From Oegoconia quadripuncta (Eukaryota; Arthropoda; Insecta; Lepidoptera; Autostichidae): a stretch of 64,000 nucleotides of DNA. The number at the start of each line of letters is the position of its first letter. Position 1 is the first letter of the stretch. This document shows, in pieces, positions 43,500 through 54,327 of the stretch. Location: positions 31,862,836 through 31,926,835 of the forward strand of contig OX438748.1 in the NCBI GenBank assembly GCA_949316235.1, given 5' to 3'. The notes under the pieces are model-generated. The model made no database searches and was not told the DNA's origin. It saw nothing but the letters and a program-made list of their open reading frames with translations. The position numbers were made by a program, and so were the translations under genes.

Positions 43500-43562
43500 T
43501 TTGAGGCTAACCTCAGAATATTTGAGGCCAACCTCACAATGTTTGAGGCAAACCTCAACATC
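43500..43562. repeat. three 21-bp tandem units just after the Wnt5 stop
   Basis: TTTGAGGCNAACCTCA occurs at 43500, 43521 and 43542 with a 21-base period. Each unit contains the inverted pair TGAGG..CCTCA. A single related unit (GAGACTAGCCTCAG) follows the decayed exon copy at about 43771-43784. Confidence 0.85.
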
Positions 43563-43599
43563 ATCAATATCTTCATGTGGGTGTAACAGGGTGTCATGA

Positions 43600-43774
43600 T
43601 ATCAGTACGAGTGCCTGCTTGTTGCGGTGTTGGTCAGGGTATACTTACATCGCCAGGCGGGACCAGGAAGCGCCGTGGCTGCACTACAGGTTCCATTGTA
43701 ACAGATGCTGTCGCGCATACAACTTGACACTTGCATGCACACCTGTACCTCGCACAGCTATCTATAAAATATGA
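43600..43774 (+). pseudogene. decayed duplicate of the Wnt terminal exon
   Basis: About 110 bp after the real stop, a + frame reads CLLRCWSGYTYIARRDQ and then HYRFHCNRCCRAYNLTLACT. It aligns with [15 protein letters not shown] and [17 protein letters not shown] of the terminal exon in the same order. At the DNA level, TGCTGTCGCGC..ACACTTGCATGCACAC matches TGCTGCCGCGTC..ATACTTGCATGCGAAC, and the following TGAGACTAGCCTCAG matches TGAGGCTAACCTCAG. The order, spacing and shared 3' flank support a tandem duplication. Several key Cys positions and the end CK are lost, small indels are present, and the first third of the exon is not recognisable, so it is not a usable Wnt domain. Confidence 0.65.
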
Positions 43775-43974
43775 GACTAGCCTCAGAGTGATTAACGTTG
43801 CTATCGATATTGTTGATGTCAAACTATAATAATTTTGAAGACTACCACCAAAGACATTCAATTACCGCAGTTCAAAAGGGTAGGTTCGATCTAAATTGGA
43901 TTCTTTTTCGACCGAAAACCGATTTCTGCAGTTCTAGATTATACATTCAGTGTACTAAGTATCGGGAATTTGTC

Positions 43975-43980
43975 AATAAA
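43975..43980 (+). terminator. first AATAAA after the Wnt5 stop, inside the mariner TIR
   Basis: Reading 43489-43974 I find no AATAAA or ATTAAA on the + strand. The first canonical polyadenylation hexamer is in the left mariner TIR. Use by the Wnt5 transcript is inference; variant hexamers upstream cannot be excluded. Confidence 0.45.
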
Positions 43981-43994
43981 ACAAAAAATACAAA

Positions 43995-45068
43995 TTATTC
44001 ATCTAAATTTATTTTATCGCCTTCAAAGTAGGCCCCATCGCTTGCAATACAACATCTCCACCGCTTCACCCAGTCTTCCATACATTTTTCATAGGCTATT
44101 TGCGGTATGGCCTTTAGCTCATTCAGCGAATTTTCTTTTATGGCTTCTATCGACTCAAAACGTTTTCCTCGAAGTGGTAATTTTAACTTGGGAAATAAAA
44201 AAAAGTCAGACGGAGCCATATCAGGTGAATACGGTGCTTGGTCGAGAACTTTTGTTGAATTTTTCGCTAAAAACTCTTTCACTATAATGGCTGTGTGTGA
44301 TGGTGCATTATCATGGTGCAGCATCCATGAGTTGTCTTGCCACAAATCTGGACGTTTTCGGCGGATACTCTCACGCAAACGCTTCATGACGCCTAAATAA
44401 TATTCTTTATTCACTGTTTCTCCCTCTGGAAGGAATTCGGAGTGAACCACACCACGGTAGTCAAAAAAAACTGTCAGCATCACCTTGATTTTGGAGCGAC
44501 TTTGCCGCGGTTTTTTGGGTTTCGGCTGGTTTTCGAGACGCCATTCTGAAGACTGTTGGCTTGTTTGCATGTCGTACTCATAAACCCATGTCTCGTCGCC
44601 AGTTATTATACGTTTCATAAAGGTCGGATCCGTAGAAGCTCGGGAAACCATGTCTTCAGCGACATGCTTTCGCTGCGCTTTTTGAACAAAATTGAGCTCT
44701 TTTGGAACTAGTCGAGCGGCGATGCGTTTCATGCCTAAAATGTCAATGAGAATGTTGTGGACGGACTTAAAAGATATATTCACCTCACTAGCCAACTCTC
44801 TCAGACTCATACGTCGATTTTCGAGCACTAGCTTCTTGATTCTGTCGATGTTTTCTTTGGTCGTAGCGGTTGAAGGTCTACCAGAACGAGGCAAGTCTAC
44901 TACTACTTCTCGGCCTTCTTTAAAAGCCTTATACCATTCATAAGCCCTTGTTTTCGATATACACGATTCGCCGTAGGTATTTCGCAACATTTTTAGTGAT
45001 TCACCACATAAAATATCATTTGAAACACAAAATTTAAGGCACACTCTTTGTTCAACAATATTTTCCAT
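43995..45068 (-). CDS. mariner transposase, intact, DD34D
   Basis: The 357-residue protein starts MENIVEQRVCLKFCVSNDIL and has the expected length for a mariner transposase (about 345-360). Residues 1-115 carry two helix-turn-helix units for TIR binding, joined by a GRPS linker at 63-66. The catalytic triad is D158 (TGDETW), D253 (HHDNAPSHT) and D288 (YSPDMAPSDFF), with exactly 34 residues between the last two, which defines mariners. The usual WVPHEL linker is LVPKEL at 120-125. There is no stop, frameshift or missing catalytic residue, so it may encode active enzyme that cuts and pastes the element at TA sites. I did not assign the subfamily. Confidence 0.95.
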   Translation of the reverse strand: MENIVEQRVCLKFCVSNDILCGESLKMLRNTYGESCISKTRAYEWYKAFKEGREVVVDLPRSGRPSTATTKENIDRIKKLVLENRRMSLRELASEVNISFKSVHNILIDILGMKRIAARLVPKELNFVQKAQRKHVAEDMVSRASTDPTFMKRIITGDETWVYEYDMQTSQQSSEWRLENQPKPKKPRQSRSKIKVMLTVFFDYRGVVHSEFLPEGETVNKEYYLGVMKRLRESIRRKRPDLWQDNSWMLHHDNAPSHTAIIVKEFLAKNSTKVLDQAPYSPDMAPSDFFLFPKLKLPLRGKRFESIEAIKENSLNELKAIPQIAYEKCMEDWVKRWRCCIASDGAYFEGDKINLDE

Positions 45069-45528
45069 TGTAAAAATCGCCGAGGACTCAAAACTATGAC
45101 CAACAAAAAGTGTAGTTTAAAACAAATTAAATGACAGATCCCGCTCAAATTTTGCGCGCTAAATCAGTACAGTGCTACCAACATGCAGTAAAAAAATTAG
45201 AACGACCTCTTTTACGCGGGTCTTTTTATTGACATATTCCCGATACTTTTTACACAGAGTAGTAAATCGCCACAGAGCTTTCCAAAAGTCTCCATGAATG
45301 TAGCTAGAGAGTCAATGGAGATTATTGGAAGTTCAGTGATATTTTACTTACTTCCTGGACAACTATGAACATCCAAAGTTGTTACAAATCATAAATTAGA
45401 TTATAATCCCCTATATTTTCAACATATGTATCGAATCTGAAAAGAAGTCGTCAGGAAAATTGTTATTTTAATGTACCTAAATAACATTTTAATAAAAAAA
45501 TTTCTCCACAACAACACAAATAGTTTTA

Positions 45529-45822
45529 GGCCCGTATTAATAAATCAATCTCAATAGAAGCCTCAAGCTGTATCAACCGAGATGCGTCTTAAGCAGTTGA
45601 CCTCAAGCTCCGTGCTAATTTATAAACCAATCAAAATCGCCTCAGCGGCGAATGAATGATGGTCTTGAGTTTCGTTTATTAATACGCGCACCTCTCAAGT
45701 GAGTACTGCTTGAGTATGCACGTGCTTTTCAGGTCTCAAGTTAGGTTTATTAATCAACACGTTTAATTGAGACCGGTCACAAGACTATTCTCAATCTTGA
45801 GAATTGTTTATTAATACGGGCC
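45529..45822. mobile_element. PIF/Harbinger-like MITE, 294 bp
   Basis: It begins GGCCCGTATTAATAAA and ends TTTATTAATACGGGCC, flanked by TTA on both sides (45526-45528, 45823-45825). Inside, CTCAAG and TTGAGA motifs recur as inverted pairs. Three-base TWA duplications are typical of PIF/Harbinger; assignment beyond that is inference. Relatives are at 6206 and about 50340. Confidence 0.8.
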
Positions 45823-45825
45823 TTA

Positions 45826-48265
45826 GTGATTTCAATTATCTAGCTTATAATTACTTAGTCATTTATTTATCGTAAATGAATGCACGGTTTGTCGTACAAT
45901 AAAGTACAACCACAAACAAAGTTCAAATAAGCCGGTACATAGGTTTTACCTTACGATACAAAAAAACTAAGTCATATGTACTCCTTACTACAGAAAAACT
46001 AAGTAACTGTTTGCTACTTATTGTTGGCAATTACCACAGTGTAATCACAAAGTACGTAAAGCGTTTTGATGTTGTCTGAATTAATCTTCTGCGACAAGCA
46101 CTTGTAAGGGTTTTATCTACCTATTTAAATCTAGAATTTTATAAATCTAAACTTGCCACTAAACTTTTGGAAAGGATTTTCTATTCAATTATGACAAAAA
46201 ATAATATGACCTAGTTACGAAACGCCTGTGATGGGAAATGCTATTATAATTATTAACATCTTGTAACCTAGTTAATCTGTGTTGTAACCAATAAGTACCT
46301 ATTCTATGTGGTCTGTGAAGTGCTACGGTTGTAATACCCCACCATTTCAATAAAATATAAGTAAGTAGAATTTTAACCAATTGTCAAAAAATGGTAGAAA
46401 AAGAAATGTTATTTTACATTGAAGCTTCTGTATGGCCAGTTAAGGTACAAATACTGTACTTCATTTCATGTAATTGATTCTTTTTACACATACAAATCAA
46501 GAAATCAAGCTGTACTTTGGCAGGTAGCAACATTGCGTCTTGACGTAATTGGCAATGTTGCCGCGCGTTCCAAGTAGGTACTTTGTGATTGGCCCGATTG
46601 GCCCGTCGACATGACGTGTTAATGTTATCTATAATGACAACGATGAAGCGAGTAGATCGAACTTCGAACTGTAAACGATGAAGATGACTGACGTGCGTTC
46701 AAATGTAAATATTTTTCCTCACTCAAACTTTGTGATTCTACTATTTCCACTTCGTAGTTTTTAATAAGCAGAGATTTAAAATTAATTAGGTACATATAGT
46801 CGTGGAAAACAAGTGTTGTTAGTTTTTTAATAAACTTAATTTTGCTGGTCTATGACGAAGAATACGAGAAGAATGAAACTACGAGTAAATGACCACCTGT
46901 TATCGCATTATAAATGGTTCGACAATCGATATTCGATAGAATGTTTCAAATTTCGAATGCGTCTCTGTGAACAAAAGCGCATCCGAAATTTGAAACTTTA
47001 TAACCAAATTCGAACACAAAGAAATAAATGATTGATTGATTGATTGATTGATTGATCGAATATCAAACCATTTAGAATACGGTAGCGTTAGCAACAAACA
47101 AACAAACAAAGAGTAGGTAAAATAAATATAACTATATCGAGTTGCACTAGGTACTCGTGCGTCCTCGTCGATCGCTGGCATAAAATTAAAATTATTGTCC
47201 ATTTGTTATATACGTTAAATCTTTGATTTGTATATTGTGATAATAGTCCGGAACAAGCACATTTAAGAAATGCCTTCAAAACGTTTGATGTTGTTTAGTA
47301 CCTATTAATGAAAATGTTTTGTAAATATAATGTATTTAATGAGAATTAGAGGCTATTTATTATTAATTATAATAATATGTAGGTTACTTCTAACGGCATC
47401 TTATTACCTACCTAAGTTATTTATAAATGCCGATTAAAATACGACAGTTATTTATAGAAATTAAATATAGTAACGTAAACTATGTACCTATTAAATAACT
47501 AATTATCAATCAATATAGCAGGATACGGGTCCGGAGCTCACAATTTATTGATACTCAAACGTGAGTCGCAAAAGCTATGGGCAAATATGGGAGCGCTCAC
47601 ACTCAGTCTAGTGGTCATAAGAAAGTGCTATGTGGGTATATTGCTCACACGGCTCCCACACAACTCTCGTTTTGGGGGCCTTTGATTTTAATCGACAACT
47701 GTTTAGTCAACAGTATACGTGAACACTGTCCTATTTATGAAATCCATAACAGTTTTGGCGTAATTCGCATCATTTAAAATGTATAAAAATGTATAGTATA
47801 TTGTCTTGCATAGTGATGAAAATTCATAACTTGAAAATCCATGATATGAAATTCATAGTTTAAAAATCCACTTAATATTGAGACAAGGGGATACGGGCAG
47901 TATATCCATTAGTTAATATTTTCCACTATGTAAAAGTAATTTTCGGAAATAAATGTTTTCTGATGTACATTTGTAGATTTTACCTGACCTTTCATTATTA
48001 GTTTCGCTTATTTTGTGCTTTTGGACAACTATTTAAAAGCTTTTGTATTTCCATAGATGTGTACAGTTTGCAACATAATTAAGGTAGCAGGCCTAACTTT
48101 TAAGATATGTTTGGAGGGTCTGGGTTGGACTTTGTTATACATTCCTTTACATCTTGATCGGTGTATATCATTTCATGGATAAACAGTTTAATTTAATATA
48201 TATAACGTCATAAATCAAATATATTAAAGAGATTACTAAACATACATACATAACGTCTCGACATC
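45826..48265. other. gene-free stretch
   Basis: AT-rich, with no supported gene. A hairpin at about 46920-47000 has arms TGTTTCAAATTTCGAATGCG and CGCATCCGAAATTTGAAAC and ends in a (TGAT)n run at about 47028-47056. Confidence 0.4.
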
Positions 48266-48294
48266 TATTCCAAATGGGGGGGGGGGGGGGGTCA

Positions 48295-48510
48295 GAGACA
48301 TTCCAAACAATAGTGGGGGTTCCCAACATTAAAAGTTTAATGATTGAAACAACATCCACGGTTCACCTTATGAAATATACTGAAATACATACGTGACAGG
48401 GGGTGCAGCTAAACGTGCAAAACTGTGGATGTTTTTTGGTGGAAAGTCCCTTAGTCGCCTTTAACGACTCCCACTGAAAGAGACGGGTTGGTTCTATTCT
48501 AATTTAATTT
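48295..48510 (-). repeat. dispersed repeat R5, reverse copy
   Basis: AACAACATCCACGGTTCACC, TTGGTGGAAAGTCCCTTAGT and GGGTTGGTTCTATTCTAATT are the complement of blocks at 9065-9240. A 16-base G-run precedes it (about 48276-48291). Confidence 0.55.
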
Positions 48511-48547
48511 CCCTTTAGACGTTCTCCTCCGTACATTTATAAATTAG

Positions 48548-48640
48548 CTTTCCGCCCGCGACTTCGTTCCCATGGAAGATTTCATCAAAATCGGTTCACC
48601 AAAAAAATGTGCCTATATTTTAATCCAGGTCCTAATCTGT
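48548..48640 (+). repeat. dispersed repeat R6-like fragment
   Basis: AGCTTTCCGCCCGCGACTTC, GTTCCCATGGAAG and TTAATCCAGGTCCTAATC relate to the R6 copy at 41458. Confidence 0.45.
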
Positions 48641-49039
48641 CTTCCCACCAAATGACATGGCTAAACAACTGCCCTTAGCATGTATAGAAATTTCTCACTA
48701 GCTGGTAATAATTAAATACCTATCGATTAATTCATTATGACGTATTTATTATTTCCATAGAACTTTCGTGAACTAATCAAAAAGTTAAAAGTTTTCAATT
48801 ATCTTTTCCGGTTTTTAGCATGCAGCTTAGTCTTTGACAAGTGGAATATACGATTAGATGTTCGGTTTTATGAAAAATGTGGACTAGAAACCTTTTAAGG
48901 ATGCGTAATGTCAAATAAACCTTATTAATAAAATCATACAAAAATATACGTCACGCGCTTGTTTCCCAGAGGTGTAAGCAGTTACATTATGTTTCTCCGT
49001 TTATAAATAATGCATATGCCCACATAATAAATAAATGTA

Positions 49040-49318
49040 ACGACCTGTTTGGTGTAATGGTTAGCAACTCTGACCACTATACCAAAAGGTTGTGGGTTCG
49101 AATCCCGCTAGGGGCATATGTTTGTGTGATGAATACGGACATGTGTACCCGAGTTATGGATGTTTTCATTTATAATAAGTATTTATTTACAAAAAAAATG
49201 TATTTATGTATTATATCAACCATCTGGTATCCACAACACAAGCATATAGTTGCTTACTGTGGAACTAGATGGCGCTGTGTGTATGTCTAAGGATATTTAT
49301 TTATTATTATTTATTATT
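49040..49318 (+). mobile_element. SINE family S2, full-length reference copy
   Basis: It has the ACCTGTTTGGTGTAATGGTT head, TGGGTTCGAATCCCGCTAGG B box, GGACATGTGTACCCGAGTTA body, GGAACTAGATGGCGCTGTGT and a TATTTATTTATTATTATTTA tail. It is the best copy for defining the family. Confidence 0.9.
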
Positions 49319-49319
49319 T

Positions 49320-50285
49320 ATAGTTGCAGTTGTTTTATTGAAGACGACCTAATCCTTGTTTAATCAGTGCCTCTAGGGTGATTTTCCTAGCAAAATCATT
49401 TTTTACCGAGTTCTTGAAATGTGTATGCTAACGCCTAGCTAAAAGTTCATATCAAAATAGTCTAATTGAAGTTTTATATACCAATTGACATAGGAGTTTC
49501 TACGATTACATTTTCAGGATTGTAACGATAGGAAAATTTCCTGAATAACGCGAAATATTAATATAGAGCTATTCAGCAGCTAGAGCAGTCGCCCATTTTT
49601 CTATTTAGCAATGTCATTTCATCCAAATCGTGGCGTTAAGGCGTGAAAAGGTAACAAACATACATACATTATGCACACACAAACTTTCGCATATAAAATA
49701 CTAGTAGGTATTAAGTCCTGCTACCTTAATTGTGTTTCCGACTGTACTACATTTCATGAATTAACCATTTCGATTTTTTGTTAAAGCCTTGTTGCTGCTT
49801 TCCTACTAATTTTTTATTTAATATTTATTTTTTATTTAATTACTATTAAAGTTTTATAGGGCGTAGTGTTAATGGTGAATTATTAGACTGCGTCCACTTG
49901 TATCTATTTTTTTTATATTACGAAGTGTTAATATGAGTATTATATGCAACCAATTTATGAATTTTAATGTTTATAAATATTTAAATTTAATTCGTGTAAT
50001 TCCTGACTACGAAGAACTTCCATTGGGAACTTTCAACTATGAACAAAATCGTAAATTTTTTGATCGAGACTATGGTTCCTTTGGGAAAGTTGTGCGTAAG
50101 CAAGAGTGTCGTCACCAGTTAATGGGAATTACACGAATTCTAATTCACCCATTTATAAAAGTTATGCTTTTTAAATTTAAATAATTTTATATTATGGATT
50201 TTAATAATTATATTGCGTTTTAATGGTTATACGTTTTCAGATCTTTTCAATTATGGTTTCTAAGATAGACCTCGTTAGACTAGCC
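49320..50285. other. gene-free stretch
   Basis: AT-rich. An 83-codon ORF at 49933-50184 lacks a recognisable motif or splice context and is not called as a gene. Confidence 0.35.
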
Positions 50286-50339
50286 CAGCGATTAAAATGT
50301 TGAGTCGACAACGTTTCGATTGTGTGCGATTAAAAAGCT

Positions 50340-50622
50340 AGGGGAATAATTTAACGGATAGTCTAGCGTCGTATTAATACTCGTAAATCGATCTTGAGAT
50401 TGAGATCGTGTCTCAGGCCCGTGTAAAGATTGAGATACCTTAAGTTGACTCTTGAGAATCTGTTGCATATTAAAACAGTATCCAATAAAATTGAGACTGA
50501 GACGCGATCTCAATCTCAAGATCGATTTACTCTCGATCCTCAGTCAGCAATGCAACAGATTCTCAAGCGTGACCTTAAAGGCATCTCAATCTTCAGAACG
50601 GTTTAGTAATACGGGCCTAAGT
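50340..50622. mobile_element. PIF/Harbinger-like MITE, diverged
   Basis: The right end AGTAATACGGGCC is followed by TAA. The interior has repeated GATCTTGAGATTGAGATCG / CGATCTCAATCTCAAGATCG arms in inverted orientation. The left end is diverged (GTCGTATTAATACTCGTAAA). Confidence 0.55.
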
Positions 50623-50624
50623 AT

Positions 50625-52830
50625 AATTTTGTGTAAGGATGATGGAATTTCATCCCAACGTTCAGTTACGATATAAGCTACCTCTTGCCCCCGTAGCATG
50701 ACATCGTTTGTCGCGCGCGATAGGTGTGAGAGTGGGATAGTTGTATATTTGGTCCAAGTAAGAGAATGAGCAGGACAAATGTTATCCGCGCGACATAAAG
50801 GTTTATCGCGCATGTCATGCTACTAGTGGTCGAGAAGTGCTCTCTTTGTTTTAGAATTAGACGCTAGATATTTTCAATAAACAATTTCTCTTAAAGCACA
50901 GCTGGTTATATTATTTTTGGGTCAAATACAAGTAAAAGTGTTGGAGAAAGATGATTGGAAAATAAAAAGCCTGTGACTGACTTGTCTGTTATACTTCGTG
51001 GGCGCTGGTTCTTAGCGGTGGCATTAGGGTGTTGAGATAAGTGCAGGAACGCTGCGCGATCGCTGGACCTACTGCAGTCGATCGATCCAGAATAGGTACT
51101 TCATTACCATGAATATACTCGTCTCTCTCAATAACAAAAATTTTTATTAATTATCTCTATAAATGTCTATATTTATATGACATTCCAGCGTCATGCATTA
51201 GAATAAAAAAGGAAAAGAAAAATGAATAGACAAAGACTAGGCTGTATCGACACAGATCCCTTTGCCTTCCAACATTGTTGTACAATGAAATAAGATCAAT
51301 CAAATCTGAAATCATCCGTCGCTCATTCACGACGCCATCTTGGTAATAATTTGAGAAGTGGAAAAACTTTATAAAAAAACGAGCGAAAGAAATTTCAGTT
51401 ATATATAAAAAGTACCTTATCATTTCTAGAATTCGTGTTTATAGTAAAATTGTGGTGTGTTTGTGGAAAAATGGGCAAACCTACGCAATGGCGATTATCC
51501 GTTAGTTAAAAATTTCTTCCATCGTCATTTCAAAAGCAAGTAATTAGAAAGTACGTAGAGATTATAATACAATCTTCGCATGAGAAGCTTTGGTGGTGAA
51601 TAAATAAAGTGCTGCATTCATATTTTACTAATTATCTGTGGCTTTTTTTTTTTGCTAAACATCTGTTTCGTGAAATATTGTGTTTACAATTTCGATGGCC
51701 TTTGTCAATATGATTTCGTCTTCATCCCTTTTTATTTTTTGTATTCCCATTTATTACATACACCTACCCGCCCATTCCCTAATTGGTAACAGATGTCGAT
51801 CTGAATTTGGTGTCTAGTTCTTGCATTTTGTGCGTGATTTGATATTATTACAAAGGAGTCCCTAATATAACACAGTCAATCAAGGTGCCATGCCACTATT
51901 ACGGTTAAATAGTCTATCAACAAGTCAAGCGCTAACTACACAAAATAAGATTTGGTAATAGACAAGCTCAAGGATGGTATGAGTGTGATATATTTTATGG
52001 GTAAAGTAGCTAAAGAAGTTTATGTCGAACCAAAAAGAGGAGGATGGGTACCATCTTGATGCTTGCTGATGGTCCTACTAAACTGAGTCCAAAGGATCTA
52101 TTACGCTAAATCATCGCAAATACGATGAGTTGCCTGCTTGTGATATGCTACTGGGTGAAGTCAAAAATACATTTAATAATGCATGGCTTGTGTAATTATT
52201 ATTTAGTGCACAAATCCAAAAAAATCAGAATCCTGGAATCAGTTAATATATATAATATATATATCAGTTAATATAATATACACCAAAAAATAATATTTTG
52301 TATAAAAGTCATTAGCTGGTGCGCAATGTGACTAGTTATATACCTAAGTGTCTAATGTGCATAGTTGTACAATGGATATATCATTTTTTGGTTTGATCTG
52401 AATAAGGAGGCAACTTTTCAGATGTTAACAATACAATCCTTCTTTATTTGTGAATCTAGGTAGGTTACATGTCAGATGTTACAATAAGATGCTTTTTATA
52501 TTCTACCCTATAGTTGCATATTCAAATAATAATAATAGTTTTTGTCAGTAACCTTTTATTTGTTACAATTCAGAACCACTTCTATCCTCATCTATTCTGT
52601 ATTCATCTCGGCTGCTACCCATTCCTTTATACTTATTATAGGTATGAACGCGAAAAGATAATGTAGTCATTTTGATATCAAAACATAAATGCAGACTTGT
52701 TTTCAACCATACAACAATAAACTTCGCAAACTAATCAGAACTAATAAAAGTTACATAGTGTGCATGAGTAGAGCTTATCATGTCTTAATAATATGTAACA
52801 TTGTTGTTAACTCGTTATCTATTATATTTC
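50625..52830. other. region upstream of the NYN-domain gene, no confirmed exon
   Basis: No promoter or first exon could be identified with confidence. Scraps such as TATGTCGAACCAAAAAGAGG near 52020 may be remnants of coding sequence, but stops interrupt them. The first exon of the gene at 52833 should lie here or further upstream. Confidence 0.35.
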
Positions 52831-52832
52831 AG

Positions 52833-53687
52833 AGACATTCCAACCATTCCCTAACCAAGTACCCGAGTAAGGACAAGATGAATGTCCCTATGAGCACTCA
52901 TAAAACCTTAAACAAAAAACGTAAACGTCACCATAAAACTCAAAATAACATTAAGAAACTATTCAATGATTTACGCAATGACAGTATCACATCATTCGAC
53001 AGTATTGACAACATTATAGACCTTGATAGTCCCACCCCGAAGAAGGGTAAGAAACGGCCGTTGTCTGAACCTGAAAATCCAAAAAGCAAACGAAGAATCA
53101 GAAGCAACAACAGCCTCATTATAATCAATGAGGACAAGGATTTAATAACCAGCAATGTCCCCTGTAGCTCCACTCCGAGAAAAACAATCACAGTGCAATG
53201 TTCTACACCGATAAACAAAAAAGACAACAAAACCATAGAAGATTTAATTGTCTCTAGTTTCTGTAATCCTAACAATAACAACTCTGTAGCAGTCCAGAAT
53301 CTAACAAATGAAATAAACAACTTAACTAAGGAAATAAACAGGGAGTCTTATGTGACGATAGACTTAACTTCTGAAACTTTAAATTGTACCAATGTTAGTA
53401 AAAATCAGAACACTGTGATAGATTTAGCTAATTCTTTGGATAATACGGACTGTACAGTTGTCTCTGTCAGTAATGCCAATTTATCGCTCAGTGGAGAATC
53501 TGATGTAACTGTTTTGAATGTGTCACCAAGTAGGACATCAGCAAATAGACAAATGCGGAGAGTTTTCAGTGGTATATCAAAATTAGATTCTACGGATAAG
53601 AATAAAATGCTAGAATATGTCGTTAAGACAATTCTTAATGGGTGTAATGTTCCAGATAGGGTTAAAAACACTTTACAGGATTTTGCG
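52833..53687 (+). CDS. NYN-domain RNase gene (N4BP1/Regnase-like), large 5' coding exon
   Basis: The exon follows the acceptor TCTATTATATTTCAG and ends at the donor GTGAGT in phase 0. The best start is ATG at 52878 (MNVPMSTHKTLNKKRKRHHK), giving 270 residues in the exon. The frame is also open to the acceptor, so translation could begin earlier. The protein is disordered, Asn/Ser-rich and has nuclear-localisation-like clusters (KKRKRHH 13-19, KKGKKRP 55-61, KSKRR 69-73). Several SUMO-interaction-like motifs stand out: IIDLD 46-50, VTIDLT 159-164, TVIDLA 179-184. The end (DKNKMLEYVVKTILNGCNV) looks helical. It precedes the NYN exons in the same orientation; membership in one gene is inferred. 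Confidence 0.7.
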
Positions 53688-54327
53688 GTGAGTTGGATTG
53701 GATGTTTACACTGGGCGATGATTATTTTATGTCTGTCATTATTTGTTCATGCCAAAGCGAAATATAATTCAGTTGGGTTACCCTCTCTAAATCATTATAA
53801 TGGACAACTTAGTTCAGCCTATGTTTAGTAGTGGACATCCTATGGTGGATATGATGATGACGATGAATGGACAACAACTGTGTATTGGCTAACAGGCTCA
53901 GTAGAAATATCATCAGTCTCTTATCAATTTGTTGGGTTGTCTAATGCAAAAATATTGTGTGTTCAAAATCACCCAGAGTGTTCAAAATCTTCAATAAAAA
54001 AATAGGATGTTAATAATGATTAATTGTGTTAGGTACAGAACCCTCGTGGCACAAGTCCTTCTCACACTTGGCTGTCTTTATTTTTAAAGTTACCTATACC
54101 ACTGCTGGACTAATGTTTTCCATTGATTGTGTAATAGATTTCTATTCATAGTCTGTTCTTTAATGCACTTATAGCTAAATCGTTTTGTTAATTATGTACT
54201 TAAACGTCATGAGTGTCTGACCTGATGGATTATTTTGTTGTCATTTGCCCTAATTTATTTTTTTTGACCTAGTTGTTCCCCATCAATGCTCTTGTTGAAA
54301 GTAAGACACACATCCAAACAATTCCAG

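Larger units (their letters stand above)
43955..45250 (-). mobile_element. complete mariner transposon, 1296 bp
   Basis: TIRs of about 27 bp share AAGTATCGGGAAT(T/A)TGTCAATAAAA. TA flanks both ends (43953-43954 and 45251-45252). Length, TIR size and TA duplication are standard for mariner. The transposase gene fills the element on the - strand and is unbroken. It is inserted about 470 bp downstream of the Wnt5 stop codon, in opposite transcriptional orientation. Confidence 0.95.

Noticed and set aside
43634..43861. - strand ORF over the decayed Wnt exon
   Set aside because: It is a shadow of the + strand exon relic; the + frame carries the Wnt-like Cys pattern.
48276..48291. G-run as a possible G-quadruplex regulatory site
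   Set aside because: A single homopolymer beside a degraded repeat is as likely to be microsatellite slippage or a sequencing artefact.
49933..50184. 83-codon ORF starting MSIICNQFMNFN
   Set aside because: No motif, splice sites or homology recognised; it lies in AT-rich DNA with a length compatible with chance.
52940..53671. - strand ORFs opposite the NYN-gene 5' exon
   Set aside because: They are antisense shadows of the Asn/Ser/Asp-rich coding exon, without recognisable motifs.
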